Counted from the first letter of the stretch, positions 25,312 to 33,931 are shown. The stretch: DNA of 39,939 nt from CAYYNP01 sp964472545 (GCA_964472545.1 CAYYNP010000055.1:1-39939), one strand, 5' to 3'. Numbers and translations: made by a program. Notes: a model not told the origin generated them from the letters alone.

Positions 25312-25650
25312 CTAGATGGCGTCGTGGCCCGATTCGCCGGTGCGGATTCTGACCGTCTCGGTCAAATCGCTGACGAAGATCTTGCCGTCGCCGACTTGGC
25401 CGGTGTGGGCGGAGCGGACGATGGTCTCCATCACGGAGCTGAGCCGGTTCTCCGGCACCACGATCTCCAACTTGATCTTGGGCGTCAGGTCGACCTCGTA
25501 TTCCGTGCCGCGGTACATCTCGGTATGGCCCTTCTGGCGGCCGAAACCGCGGACCTCGGTCACGGTCATTCCCGAAACGCCCTGTTCGCTCAACGCATTC
25601 TTCACGTCTTCGAGCTTGAAATGCCGGATGATCGCTTCAATCTTCTTCAC
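25312..25650 (-). CDS. glnB: P-II nitrogen regulatory protein
   Basis: 112 residues, the standard P-II length. The T-loop GRQKGHTEMYRGTEYEVDL carries Tyr51, the residue uridylylated by GlnD, and the B-loop region TGQVGDGKIFV and C-terminal RIRTGE bind ATP/2-oxoglutarate. It senses energy and 2-oxoglutarate and controls AmtB and nitrogen metabolism. It sits 47 bases after amtB and before glnD, so GlnK is an equally good name. GAGGAGC lies about ten bases upstream of ATG 25650. Confidence 0.97.
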   Translation of the reverse strand: MKKIEAIIRHFKLEDVKNALSEQGVSGMTVTEVRGFGRQKGHTEMYRGTEYEVDLTPKIKLEIVVPENRLSSVMETIVRSAHTGQVGDGKIFVSDLTETVRIRTGESGHDAI

Positions 25651-25697
25651 GAGTTTGCTCCTCGGTTCGCCCTCTTCTTCCGGGACGGCAATCTGGT

Positions 25698-27122
25698 CTA
25701 GATGAAGATATACCCTTCCTCACCGTGTTGACTCAAGTCGAGTCCCTGGATTTCGTCGGACTCGGAGACCCTCAGGCCCATCGTGGCGTCGAGAATCTTC
25801 AGCAGGATGAAGGTGACGACGATCGCAATCACCCAGGTTGCCGCAGTGGCCAGGAACTGGTTCAACAGCATCGGGCCGCCTTCGAGCAGCCCGACCGGGT
25901 TGGCGTCGCCGGTGATCGCCCGGGTGGCGAAGACGCCCGTCAATAAGGCTCCCAGCGTGCCGCCGATGCCGTGCACGCCGAAGACGTCGAGCGAGTCGTC
26001 GTAGCCGAACCGTGACTTCAGCGCCGTACAGGCGTAGAAGCATCCCACGCCGGCCGTCAGTCCGATCAGAATTCCCGACATCGGCTGCACGAAGCCCGAG
26101 CCGGGCGTAATGCAGACCAATCCGGCCACGACGCCCGAGCAAGTTCCCAGCACGGACGGCTTGCCGCGTGTGATCCACTCCATGCTTGCCCAGGCCAATC
26201 CGCCGGCGGCCGCTGCAAAATGGGTGGCCGCGAAGGCACTGGCTGCCAGGCCGTCGGCCGCCAACGCGCTGCCCGCGTTGAAGCCGAACCATCCGACCCA
26301 GAGCATCGTGGCCCCGATGGCCGTGTAGGTCAGATTATGCGGCGGCATCGGCTCACTGCCGTGGCCCAACCGCTTGCCGATCAGCAGCGCACACACCAGC
26401 GCCGAGACGCCGGAACTGATGTGAACCACGGTGCCGCCGGCAAAGTCTAGTGCCCCAAGTTTCGGGGTGAATTCATTATCGTGCGCGATCTCATTGCCGT
26501 ACGCCAGCAGCCCACCGTCCCACACCATGTGGCACAATGGGCAATAGACCAGCGTCCCCCAGAGGATCATGAACACGACCATCGTGGAGAACTTCATCCG
26601 CTCGGCAAACGCGCCGACGATCAAGGCCGGCGTGATGATGAAGAACATCCCCTGGAAGAGCATGTGCGTCAGCCGCGGTATCGAGCCTTCCAGCGGCACG
26701 TGGATTTCGCCCTCCCGCAATTCGAGTTGCACGTCGTTCATCAAGGCGAACTCGCCGTTGCCCACGATCGGAAGATCGGCCCCGTCGCCACCAAACGCGA
26801 GCGTGTATCCGTAGATCGCCCAGACGATGGTCATCAACCCCATCAGAAAAACGCACTGCATCATCACGCCCAGCACGTTCTTCTTACGGACCAGGCCGCA
26901 GTAGAACAACGCCAGCCCGGGGGCCGTCATGAACAGCACCAGTGCCGAGGACGTCAGCAACCAGGCGTTGTCGGCCTTGTCGAGCGCGGCTTCCGCCTCG
27001 GGCTCGGCGGCTGCTGCCTCGGGCTCGGCCGGGGGCGCCTCTTCCGACGCCGCCACCGGTCCGGCCAAGAGTATCAACACACCGCACAACAACAGTAGTT
27101 TCATCGCGACGGCAATTCTCAT
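25698..27122 (-). CDS. amtB: Ammonium transporter
   Basis: 474 residues with a signal peptide (1-25, ending VAASEE) and a Glu/Ala/Pro-rich spacer before eleven TM helices. Conduction residues are visible: Asp226 and His234 in GALDFAGGTVVHISSG, His384 in FGVHGIGG, Phe156 in MLFQGMFF and Phe281 in GWFGFNAG. It admits ammonium and is blocked by deuridylylated P-II, which is encoded next. Start ATG 27122 has AAAGGAAGG 12 bases upstream. A sigma-54 site lies about 93 bases upstream. The frame is open further upstream but that part is not protein-like. Confidence 0.97.
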   Translation of the reverse strand: MRIAVAMKLLLLCGVLILLAGPVAASEEAPPAEPEAAAAEPEAEAALDKADNAWLLTSSALVLFMTAPGLALFYCGLVRKKNVLGVMMQCVFLMGLMTIVWAIYGYTLAFGGDGADLPIVGNGEFALMNDVQLELREGEIHVPLEGSIPRLTHMLFQGMFFIITPALIVGAFAERMKFSTMVVFMILWGTLVYCPLCHMVWDGGLLAYGNEIAHDNEFTPKLGALDFAGGTVVHISSGVSALVCALLIGKRLGHGSEPMPPHNLTYTAIGATMLWVGWFGFNAGSALAADGLAASAFAATHFAAAAGGLAWASMEWITRGKPSVLGTCSGVVAGLVCITPGSGFVQPMSGILIGLTAGVGCFYACTALKSRFGYDDSLDVFGVHGIGGTLGALLTGVFATRAITGDANPVGLLEGGPMLLNQFLATAATWVIAIVVTFILLKILDATMGLRVSESDEIQGLDLSQHGEEGYIFI

Positions 27123-27498
27123 CCGACCGACCACCTTCCTTTGAGCCCGCTGAAACTGCGCACGCAACCAGCGCAGGAATCGTCTCCCGCGGCGGCGATA
27201 TCCGCGGGACTTGACGCAATTGCCGTGCCAAATCGCCGGGTGGAGGTCGTTCGGAGGCGGTCGAACAGCCGAAGGCCCAACACGTTGCGGCGTTTTCGGG
27301 CACGTGGATTGTGGACTGCGGCAAAGCGGCCGTGCAGCCGTCGCGCGGCAATTGCGCAGTGCGTGATTACGGATTGGGCAGCAGGCGATGATCGCGGATG
27401 TGAACCGATGCAGGAAACTTGATACAATGTCGGGCAATCGATGGAAACCTCGGCCGAGAATCCCCATAACGCGCTGCCGCTTCAGGAAGGGCCCTCGC
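27123..27498. other. Divergent region amtB / sulfatase
   Basis: 376 bases between divergent genes. It contains the sigma-54 site for amtB. I see no gene and no clear promoter for the sulfatase. Confidence 0.5.
27215..27231 (-). promoter_or_regulatory. Sigma-54 promoter of the amtB-glnB-glnD genes
   Basis: On the minus strand the sequence reads TTGGCACG-GCAA-TTGCG, matching the -24/-12 consensus (YTGGCACG N4 TTGCW) at every position but the last. The transcript would start near 27203, giving a leader of about 80 bases to amtB. RpoN control of amt-glnK operons is classic, so position and identity support each other. Confidence 0.75.
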
Positions 27499-28944
27499 AT
27501 GATACGAGTTCTACGAACACATCGATGCCTCGCCGCGTCCGTCGGCGTCTTGATCCTGTCGATGTTGTGCCCGGCGACAACCGCCCTCGCAGCCCAAGCC
27601 GACGGCGCGACGCCGGCCCGCCCCAACGTCCTCTGCATCATCACCGACCAGCAACACGCCGGGATGCTCAGTTGCGCCGGCAACCGCTACCTGAAGACGC
27701 CGGCCATGGACCGGATCGCCCGCCGCGGCGTGCGGTTCGAGCGGGCCTATGCCTCGAACCCGGCCTGTCTGCCGTCGCGGTTCAGCATGATGACCGGATA
27801 CTACCCCAGCCTCATCGGCGTGGGCCACAACGGCGACGGCCGCAAAGGCGCGGATGAGAAGTACATTCGCAACAGCATGGGCTGGGTCTTCCGCAATGCC
27901 GGATACGCCACGGCCTACGGCGGCAAAGTGCATCTGCCCAGAGGCATGAGCCCACAGTCGATGGGCTTCGACGTGATCACCGGTGATCAGCGCGGGGGGC
28001 TGACCGACGCCGGGGCGGCCTACCTGCGGCGTGAGCATTCGCAGCCCTTCCTGCTGGTTCTCTCCTTCATCAACCCCCACGATATCTGCTACATGGCCAT
28101 CCAGGACCTCGGCCTCGAAAAGCGCGGCAAGCTGCCGCCGCTGGCCGAGGCCTTGCGAATGCCCGAGGGCGTGTCGCGCGAGGAGTTCTTCCGCAACCAC
28201 TGCCCGCCGCTGCCGGAAAACTACGAGCCGCAACCCGAGGAGCCGGAGATCATCACCACCGGGCTCTTCCAGCGGCAGTTCAAGCGCTACGTGCGCGAGA
28301 ACTGGCCGGACGAACGTTGGCGGCTGCACCGCTGGGCCTATTGCCGGCTGACGGAGATGGTCGACGCCAAGATCGCTGCCGTGCTAAGCGCCCTCGACGA
28401 AGCCGGCTTTACCGAGAACACGCTGATCGTCTTCACCAGCGACCACGGCGACATGGACGCGGCCCATCGTCTGGAACACAAGACCGTGCTCTATGAAGAA
28501 TCGGTCCGTGTGCCGCTGTTGGTCAGTTGCCCGGGCGTCGTCCCGCCGGGCCGCGTCGACGACGAGCATCCGGTTTCCGCGGGGTTGGACCTCTTGCCCA
28601 CGATTTGCGATTTCGCCGGCGTCGAGCCACCCAAAGGCCTACCGGGCCGCAGCATCCGGCCGCTCTGTGAGGGGCGGCCGGTCGAGTCGTGGCGCGACGC
28701 GTTGGTCGTCGAGAGCGAGTTCGGCCGCCTATTGCGGACCGCTCGATACAAGTACACGATCTACAAGTCCGGCCGCCATCGCGAGCAGTTGATTGACGTG
28801 CAAGCCGACCCCGGCGAGATGACCAACCTGGCGGGCTCCGCCGAACACCGGGAGATCCTCCGCGACCACCGCGCGCGGCTGGCCGAGCACGTGAAACGAT
28901 CGGGCGACCGGATCGCGGCGGAATACGTAGTCGGTGCTCCGTAG
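27499..28944 (+). CDS. Secreted sulfatase (formylglycine-dependent)
   Basis: 481 residues. Signal peptide about 1-32 (LAASVGVLILSMLCPATTALAA). The metal residues start in NVLCIITDQQHAGML. The catalytic cysteine Cys90 in CLPSR (CxPSR) is the one converted to formylglycine. TSDHGDMDAAHRLEHKT supplies further metal and sulfate ligands. It hydrolyses sulfate esters, probably on marine or algal polysaccharides, in the periplasm. ATG 27499 is chosen from AGGAAGGG seven bases upstream and from the signal peptide. Large sulfatase families are a hallmark of planctomycetes. It stands alone. Confidence 0.95.
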   Translation: MIRVLRTHRCLAASVGVLILSMLCPATTALAAQADGATPARPNVLCIITDQQHAGMLSCAGNRYLKTPAMDRIARRGVRFERAYASNPACLPSRFSMMTGYYPSLIGVGHNGDGRKGADEKYIRNSMGWVFRNAGYATAYGGKVHLPRGMSPQSMGFDVITGDQRGGLTDAGAAYLRREHSQPFLLVLSFINPHDICYMAIQDLGLEKRGKLPPLAEALRMPEGVSREEFFRNHCPPLPENYEPQPEEPEIITTGLFQRQFKRYVRENWPDERWRLHRWAYCRLTEMVDAKIAAVLSALDEAGFTENTLIVFTSDHGDMDAAHRLEHKTVLYEESVRVPLLVSCPGVVPPGRVDDEHPVSAGLDLLPTICDFAGVEPPKGLPGRSIRPLCEGRPVESWRDALVVESEFGRLLRTARYKYTIYKSGRHREQLIDVQADPGEMTNLAGSAEHREILRDHRARLAEHVKRSGDRIAAEYVVGAP

Positions 28945-29541
28945 CCGAAATCCGTAACCCAATCAACCGACGCTGCGAGGTGCCACATCGTCTCGCGTAG
29001 CACAGCCTCTACGAGGAGGCGGAAATGGCGTCGAGCCATCGATCGCATCGGGCCTCATCTTCCGTCGGCATCATCCACTTCGCCCTGGCGACGGCTGCGA
29101 CGAGGATTGGAGGATTGAGGGGCCGCCGGTTTGAATACGAGTTCCTCTCGTCGTTGTCGCAGCCAAGAAGGAGGATAGACGATCGCTTCGGACGGCTTTC
29201 CGTCGCAGTTGGTTGAAATGCTCATGACGCCGCAACTCCCTGAAATCAAGCTCGTTGACCGCCGAGGTGAGATTGAGTCTCAGTCTCGTGAGTTCGGGTA
29301 GTTTCGCCGATTCGCCGCCGCACGTCAAGGGGACCCCGCAGACGCACACGAAGACGGCCCAGGAGAAATGCCCTAACCGACTTCTGTGAAACGACTTAAA
29401 GAGAAGCCTATGGCTCGGAAGAAGTTCGCAGCAGATTGTAGGGTGCGTAACGCACCATGCAGTCGCAGCGTGCTCCACGCACCCTACGGGCTGCCTCTGC
29501 GAAGCAGTGGCACATTGGCGGCCAACGGCCTTCCAACCGGC
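28945..29541. other. Gene-free stretch after the sulfatase
   Basis: 597 bases between the convergent sulfatase and Gfo/Idh genes. A REP-like palindrome lies at 29438-29487. A 135-codon minus-strand frame (29071-29478) has no ribosome site, no recognisable sequence and runs through the palindrome, so I do not call it a gene. It may be the debris of a lost gene. Confidence 0.5.
29438..29487. repeat. REP-like palindromic element
   Basis: Outer arms GTAGGGTGCGT (29438-29448) and ACGCACCCTAC (29477-29487) are perfect. Inside, GGTGCGT-A-ACGCACC (29442-29456) forms a second palindrome. Such nested TAGGGTGCG palindromes resemble the dispersed non-coding elements moved by REP-associated transposases. 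Confidence 0.7.
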
Positions 29542-30867
29542 TCAGATCGTCTCCGGGAACTCGTATCCCTTCCGCCGCGGCCGATCGAGGTAGGCGTTGG
29601 CGGCCTCGTCGCCGACGAACTGCTCCTTGACGGGATTCCAGGTCAACTCCCGGCCGGCCAGCCGCGCGATGTTGCCCAGATGACAGACGGTCGACGAACG
29701 ATGCCCGGCCTCGACGTCGGCGATGGGAGGCTTGCGGGTCTTGATGCACTCGAGCCAATTGAGCGTATGGTCGTCGCTCTTGTAGAGCTGGATCTCGTCG
29801 TCGCGGATCGGCTCTTCGACCAGCCCGGCAGGATTCGACGTCACGCGGCCGCGGAAGATCTCGATCTTGCCCTTGTCGCCGATGAAAATCGCCCCGCCCG
29901 GGTTGCCGTTGTCGAGCTTCAGCGTGACGCCGTTAGCATAGTGGAAAAACACCATCGGGCTGCGGCATGCCTGTTCGCCGCGGCCGCGTCCCTCGGGCTT
30001 GGTATACGTGGGCGGATCGAACTTCGGCCCTTCGGTCCAGACCTTCACCGGCCCGCTCTCGTCCATGTCCAACGCCCACTGCACCTGGTCCAACCCGTGC
30101 GCCCCCCAGCCGGTCATCTCGCCGCCGGAATACGGGCGGAAGGAGATCCAGCCCGGGTTCGACCGCGGGCTGCAGAGGTCGACGTGATACGGCACCAGCT
30201 CGTTCGGCCCGCACCACATGTCCCAATCCAACTCGGCCGGCACCGGCTGGGCGGGAAAGTCGCACTCCCAAGGGCTGGGGTAGTTGTGACCGATCACCGT
30301 GTGGATCTTGCCCAGCCGGCCGTTGCGGACCAACTCACACCCAAAACGGTTGGCCGCCTGCGACCGCTGCTGGCTGCCGGTCTGAAACACCCGCTTGTAC
30401 TTCCGCACCGCCTCGACCATCAACCGCCCCTCGCGGATCGTGAGCGTCATCGGCTTCTCGGCGTAGACGTCCTTGCCGGCCTGACAGGCGTGGATGCAGA
30501 CCAGCGACCGCCAATGGTCGGGCGTGGCCGTGGTGACCGCGTCGACGTCCTTCCGCTCGAGCAGCTCGCGATAATCGCGATAAACCTGTACGCTTCCGCC
30601 GGCGTCGGCCTGCGCTGCGATCTGCCGCCCCCGCACCAGGTTCACATCGGCCACCGCCACCGGCCGGCTGATGTCGTACTTCGCCGCGGAAAGAAACTTC
30701 CACCCGCCTTGCCGACCCACGCCAATGCCGGCCACCCCGATCCGATCGTTCGGCCCGGGGCGTCCCTCGGCTGCCAGCAGCCCGGACGGGATCAAATACG
30801 GCGCTACAGCACCGGCGGCCGTAGCGGTCAGCAACTCACGACGCGACAAGCGGGGGGATCGACTCAT
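29542..30867 (-). CDS. Gfo/Idh/MocA-family oxidoreductase, twin-arginine exported
   Basis: 441 residues. A Tat signal (SRRELLTATAAGAVAPYLI at 8-26) precedes the Rossmann domain (RIGVAGIGVGRQGG near 42-55), VYAEKPMTLTIREG with the conserved EKP lysine, and the C-terminal sheet domain (GWGAHGLDQVQWAL, SGGEMTGWG). Family members oxidise or reduce sugars and inositols with bound NAD(P). Tat-exported paralogues are numerous in planctomycetes, where they act in the periplasm on carbohydrates. Convergent to the sulfatase, which may share a polysaccharide-use role. Substrate unknown. Confidence 0.93.
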   Translation of the reverse strand: MSRSPRLSRRELLTATAAGAVAPYLIPSGLLAAEGRPGPNDRIGVAGIGVGRQGGWKFLSAAKYDISRPVAVADVNLVRGRQIAAQADAGGSVQVYRDYRELLERKDVDAVTTATPDHWRSLVCIHACQAGKDVYAEKPMTLTIREGRLMVEAVRKYKRVFQTGSQQRSQAANRFGCELVRNGRLGKIHTVIGHNYPSPWECDFPAQPVPAELDWDMWCGPNELVPYHVDLCSPRSNPGWISFRPYSGGEMTGWGAHGLDQVQWALDMDESGPVKVWTEGPKFDPPTYTKPEGRGRGEQACRSPMVFFHYANGVTLKLDNGNPGGAIFIGDKGKIEIFRGRVTSNPAGLVEEPIRDDEIQLYKSDDHTLNWLECIKTRKPPIADVEAGHRSSTVCHLGNIARLAGRELTWNPVKEQFVGDEAANAYLDRPRRKGYEFPETI

Positions 30868-30955
30868 GGGCGGGGTCCTTTTCGGGTGGGGTACGAATCA
30901 CGCGCGACTTCGCCCGTCACTCGACGAATCGGCCGGCGGCGACGTCTAGCCTCCA

Positions 30956-30995
30956 ATATACTCCCTGAGTGGACGTAGTCCAACTCAGAGTATAT
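30956..30995. terminator. Hairpin at the 3' end of the proline-linker protein gene
   Basis: Arms ATATACTCCCTGAGT (30956-30970) and ACTCAGAGTATAT (30983-30995) pair with a small bulge across a 12-base loop, overlapping the stop codon of the minus-strand gene. No clean T-run follows, so termination is only suggested. Confidence 0.4.
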
Positions 30996-31773
30996 CCGGC
31001 AGATTCGGATTCGCGATCCGCGCCCTCCGATAGCCCTCCAACGCCCCTTGCCGATAGACGCGGTCGGCCAGCGGGGCACTTCTGGGGCGGCCGTTGTTCA
31101 TGCGTCGGGTGTAGGCGCGGAGCCGACTCTGATAGCCGTCGGTCGCCACGACGTCGGTGCCGAGGTGACGCATCAGGTACATCAGATCGCGCTGGCCCTG
31201 GTCGTAGTGCAGCCGGTGGACCATGCTGTTCTCGGTCTCTACGCCCTGGCAGACGTCGTTCTGGTTGTCGTAGCGGCCGTAGCACATCGTGTCGTGGCGG
31301 GTGGTATGCACGCCGTAGAAATACCGCCCGCCGCTGAGCGCGCCGGGCACGCCGGCCACTTCGCCTTCCGATTCGGGTCCCCGGCCCGGACGCCGCGGGG
31401 TGGGCGGCGGGCTTGGCGGCGGTCCGGGAGCCGGGGTACTCGAAGGTCGTGGCGGCGAGGCGGTGATGGTCGTCGGCGCGATCGGCACAACGCGGGGCGG
31501 GGCGAACGTGATCCGCTCCACGCGGCCGCCGGCGTTTGTGTGGAAGGTGGCGCGGATCTCGGCCCGCTCCATGCCCCGGGCAAGCAGCCCCGAGTAGGTG
31601 TTGCGCAGGCTCGCGTTGCCTTCGGTCAGTGTGACCTCGCGACGCACCGGCTGGCCGTCGGGGCCGATTGTCCGCGAGGCGACGCGTCTGGCCACGTGAC
31701 GTTGCACTTCGCGGACGAATCCTTCGTAACTGCTGCTCACCGGCACGTTGAAGACGTATCTACGCTCACCCAT
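30985..31773 (-). CDS. Hypothetical protein with proline-rich linker
   Basis: 262 residues, not recognised. The start ATG 31773 is firm: AAAGGAGC lies five bases upstream. The N-terminal part (1-103) is a compact alpha/beta-looking unit ending RATFHTNAGGRVERITF. A Pro/Ser/Thr/Arg-rich linker spans about 105-140. The C-terminal part (about 145-262) has many His/Tyr/Arg residues (YFYGVHTTRHDTMCYGRYDNQND, RLHYDQGQRDLMYLMRHLGTD) and might be an enzyme or toxin-like domain. No signal peptide or TM. It stands alone on the minus strand, 164 bases after the release-factor-like gene. The good ribosome site argues it is expressed. Confidence 0.7.
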   Translation of the reverse strand: MGERRYVFNVPVSSSYEGFVREVQRHVARRVASRTIGPDGQPVRREVTLTEGNASLRNTYSGLLARGMERAEIRATFHTNAGGRVERITFAPPRVVPIAPTTITASPPRPSSTPAPGPPPSPPPTPRRPGRGPESEGEVAGVPGALSGGRYFYGVHTTRHDTMCYGRYDNQNDVCQGVETENSMVHRLHYDQGQRDLMYLMRHLGTDVVATDGYQSRLRAYTRRMNNGRPRSAPLADRVYRQGALEGYRRARIANPNLPDIL

Positions 31774-31937
31774 GGTTTGCTCCTTTGGCTGCTTGGTCTC
31801 TGCACTATCCTCGTGCGGCAGCCGGAGAAGTTGCCCGGTTTTCTGGACAAGTTCTCGGCCGATCTTCTGGCGAGGGGGAATAACACGCCGCGGAATTGCA
31901 TCGGCCACCCATCCTCCAAGATGAGAGCAACGAGATG

Positions 31938-32453
31938 CTAGCGCAACGGATGCAGCTCTCGCTTGCCCCGCCAGTGGTTGACCAGCGCCAGTGCGGGCTG
32001 GGCCTTCTTCAACAGCCGGACCAATTGGGAGGTGGAACAGCCCAGCGACTCGGCGGCCCGTTTCACGTCGACGTCGGCGGCGGCGATGGCGTCGAGGGCT
32101 TCGGCGAGCATGGCCGGGAAATCGGCGTGGTGATCGTTTATTTCGATGCGTCCGCCACGGCACCGCGATTGCCACAGGCGGCTGGGCGGATCGTCGAAAT
32201 CGCGCGCCAATCGGATGCCCAGCGCCAAGTTGACCCGCAGCCGCCGCAGCGCTACGGCCCGATTCTCCGCCTGAGAGCGCCTCTCGTTCGCTTCGGCCGA
32301 CACGCCCGTTGGACGATGTTCGAGCACCACGGCCGTCTCCACCTTGTTGCGATGTTGTCCGCCGGGCCCACGACGGCGCAGCCGCCGCACGTCGCAATCC
32401 GACAACAGTGCGTCGGCGGCGATCGCGGCGGGATGGACGGCCGGAGGGGACAT
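31938..32453 (-). CDS. Class I release-factor-like protein (GGQ, ArfB/RF-1 domain) with C-terminal HTH-like tail
   Basis: 171 residues. The peptidyl-tRNA hydrolysis motif GPGGQHRNK is at 29-37, followed by VETAVVLEHRPTGVSAEANERRSQAENRAVALRRL, the conserved RF-1 domain sequence. It lacks the stop-codon reading domains of RF1/RF2 and the long basic tail of ArfB. Instead residues 120-165 (AAADVDVKRAAESLGCSTS QLVRLLKK) look like a helix-turn-helix. It probably frees stalled ribosomes or acts as an RF-like hydrolase. No strong ribosome site precedes ATG 32453. Confidence 0.85.
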   Translation of the reverse strand: MSPPAVHPAAIAADALLSDCDVRRLRRRGPGGQHRNKVETAVVLEHRPTGVSAEANERRSQAENRAVALRRLRVNLALGIRLARDFDDPPSRLWQSRCRGGRIEINDHHADFPAMLAEALDAIAAADVDVKRAAESLGCSTSQLVRLLKKAQPALALVNHWRGKRELHPLR

Positions 32454-32636
32454 CGGGTCGAGATCTCCGTCGGCAAGAGAGCGTGAGTCAACGTCCGGTC
32501 ATGATACGCCCCCGGCCAACCGCTGCAAGTCTTTGCCGGCACATTCCGTTCAAGCAGTACCACCTTCCCGCATTCACGCCCGCACGTTCCCACATTCACG
32601 CTCGCCCCCAAGAACGCTACAATTCCTTGGTCAGCA

Positions 32637-32695
32637 TCCACTCCCCTCTCACCCCTCTCCACTCACCACGCACCACTCTCCACCTCCCACTCCTC
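32637..32695 (+). promoter_or_regulatory. Pyrimidine-rich leader of the SDR gene
   Basis: Almost pure C/T/A sequence (few G) built of CTCACC/CACCAC-like words ends directly at ATG 32696. There is no Shine-Dalgarno sequence. The other strand is a purine tract. Translation may start by another route, or the tract may affect local DNA structure. Confidence 0.6.
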
Positions 32696-33481
32696 ATGCC
32701 CAAGCGCAAGATCGAAAACTCCCGAGCCATCGTCAGCGGCGCGTCCAGCGGCATCGGCCGAGCGATCGCGATGGAACTCGCCCGACAGGGAGCCAACGTG
32801 GTGTTGCTTGCCCGGCGGCGGGAGAAGCTCGAGGTGGTGGCCGAGGCGATTCGCGGCAAGGGTGGCACGGTCGAGATGGCCGTCGGCGACGTGACCGACG
32901 CGGACGTGCGCCGGCAGGCGATCGATTTGGCCGTCTCGCGATTCGGCGGGCTCGACATCCTGGTCAACAACGCCGGCATCGGCGCGACGGGCCTGTTCGA
33001 GGACGCCGATCCAGATCGCGTGCGGCGGATCATGGAGGTCAATTTCTTTGCCCTCGTCGAGATGACCCGACTCGCACTGCCGCTGTTGAAGGAGAGCCGC
33101 CGCGCGATGATCGTCAACGTGGGTTCGATCTTGGGACACCGCGGCGTGCCCCACAACAGCGAATACGCCGCCAGCAAGTTCGCCGTGCAAGGCTTCAGCG
33201 AATCGATCCGCGCGGAGTTGATCCCACACAAGATCGACGTGCTGGTCGTCAGCCCCGGCACGACCGAAACCGAGTTCTTCGACAGCGTGATCGAGCGTAC
33301 CGGCGAACCGTCCTGGCCGAAACACAAGGCGGTATCGGCAGACGCGGTCGCCCGCGCAACGGTCCGCGCCATCCGGCTCGGCAAGCACGAGATCATTCCC
33401 TACGGATGGGGGAAGGTCTTCTGTTGGCTCAACCGGCTCTCGCCGCGACTGATGGATCGGCTGATGGCCCGATATCGCTAG
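32696..33481 (+). CDS. Short-chain dehydrogenase/reductase
   Basis: 261 residues. Classical SDR: SGASSGIGRAIA near 14-25 (TGxxxGxG variant), NNAGIG near 89, catalytic Ser in NVGSILGHRG, Tyr and Lys in YAASKFAVQGF, then VVSPGTTETEF. It uses NAD(P)H on an unknown alcohol or ketone. Start ATG 32696 is set by the N-terminal beta strand; earlier in-frame ATGs would add about 129 residues of low-complexity sequence. Stands alone. Confidence 0.93.
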   Translation: MPKRKIENSRAIVSGASSGIGRAIAMELARQGANVVLLARRREKLEVVAEAIRGKGGTVEMAVGDVTDADVRRQAIDLAVSRFGGLDILVNNAGIGATGLFEDADPDRVRRIMEVNFFALVEMTRLALPLLKESRRAMIVNVGSILGHRGVPHNSEYAASKFAVQGFSESIRAELIPHKIDVLVVSPGTTETEFFDSVIERTGEPSWPKHKAVSADAVARATVRAIRLGKHEIIPYGWGKVFCWLNRLSPRLMDRLMARYR

Positions 33482-33634
33482 GGTCGGCATGTTGCCCCTT
33501 GCGGACTAGTTCAACGTATCCGAAGTCACGTGTCCTGCAGCCCTGTAGGAGGATACTATGGGAATTGAGAGGCTGTTTTCGTGCTCGCAGTCAGTTTTCG
33601 ACAGGAAAAGTCGATAATATCCGCACACGGGTGA

Positions 33635-33663
33635 TTGACGGACTCTGGGGTTTCTGGTAATAT
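33635..33663 (+). promoter_or_regulatory. Candidate sigma-70 promoter
   Basis: TTGACG (33635-33640), 17-base spacer, TAATAT (33658-33663). A start near 33670 would give a long leader of about 260 bases to the PEP-CTERM gene, with the hairpin at 33730-33743 in it. Confidence 0.4.
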
Positions 33664-33782
33664 GGCGAGAAGTTGGGGCCCTAGTGTGCATTTTCTAGAG
33701 GTAGCGAAACGCTTGTCAACACACTGACCACTCCTCCGGGAGTTTGGTTCTTGTGAGTTCAAGCGTCGATCATCACATCGCT

Positions 33783-33799
33783 TTGGCACTCACGCCGCC
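33783..33799 (+). promoter_or_regulatory. Weak sigma-54-like site upstream of the PEP-CTERM gene
   Basis: TTGGCAC-TCACG-CCGCC keeps the essential GG and GC with 10 bases between, but the -12 box is poor. PEP-CTERM genes in some bacteria are under RpoN/PrsR control, which makes it worth noting. Confidence 0.25.
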
Positions 33800-33931
33800 T
33801 CGTGCATCCTTCTGAGGGAATGGGCAAGAAGCCGTCTTGACGTGTCGCCTTGCGCCCGTTGATCTGACGCCCCGGTTGACAACCGTTTTCGCCGGACATC
33901 CACCCGTTTTTGAAAGAGTCAGGAAGAAGTC

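Larger units (their letters stand above)
33482..33931. other. Gene-free upstream region of the PEP-CTERM gene
   Basis: 450 bases. It holds a sigma-70-like pair, a weak sigma-54-like site and a small hairpin ACTCC-TCCG-GGAGT (33730-33743). I see no gene. Confidence 0.5.

Noticed and set aside
29071..29478. 135-codon minus-strand frame
   Set aside because: Begins inside the REP-like palindrome, no ribosome site, not protein-like.
30150..30170. T-loop-like GGTTCGA, possible tRNA
   Set aside because: It lies inside the coding sequence of the Gfo/Idh gene and no cloverleaf can be drawn around it.
29386..30978. 530-codon plus-strand frame
   Set aside because: Antisense to the Gfo/Idh gene, whose family motifs are clear.
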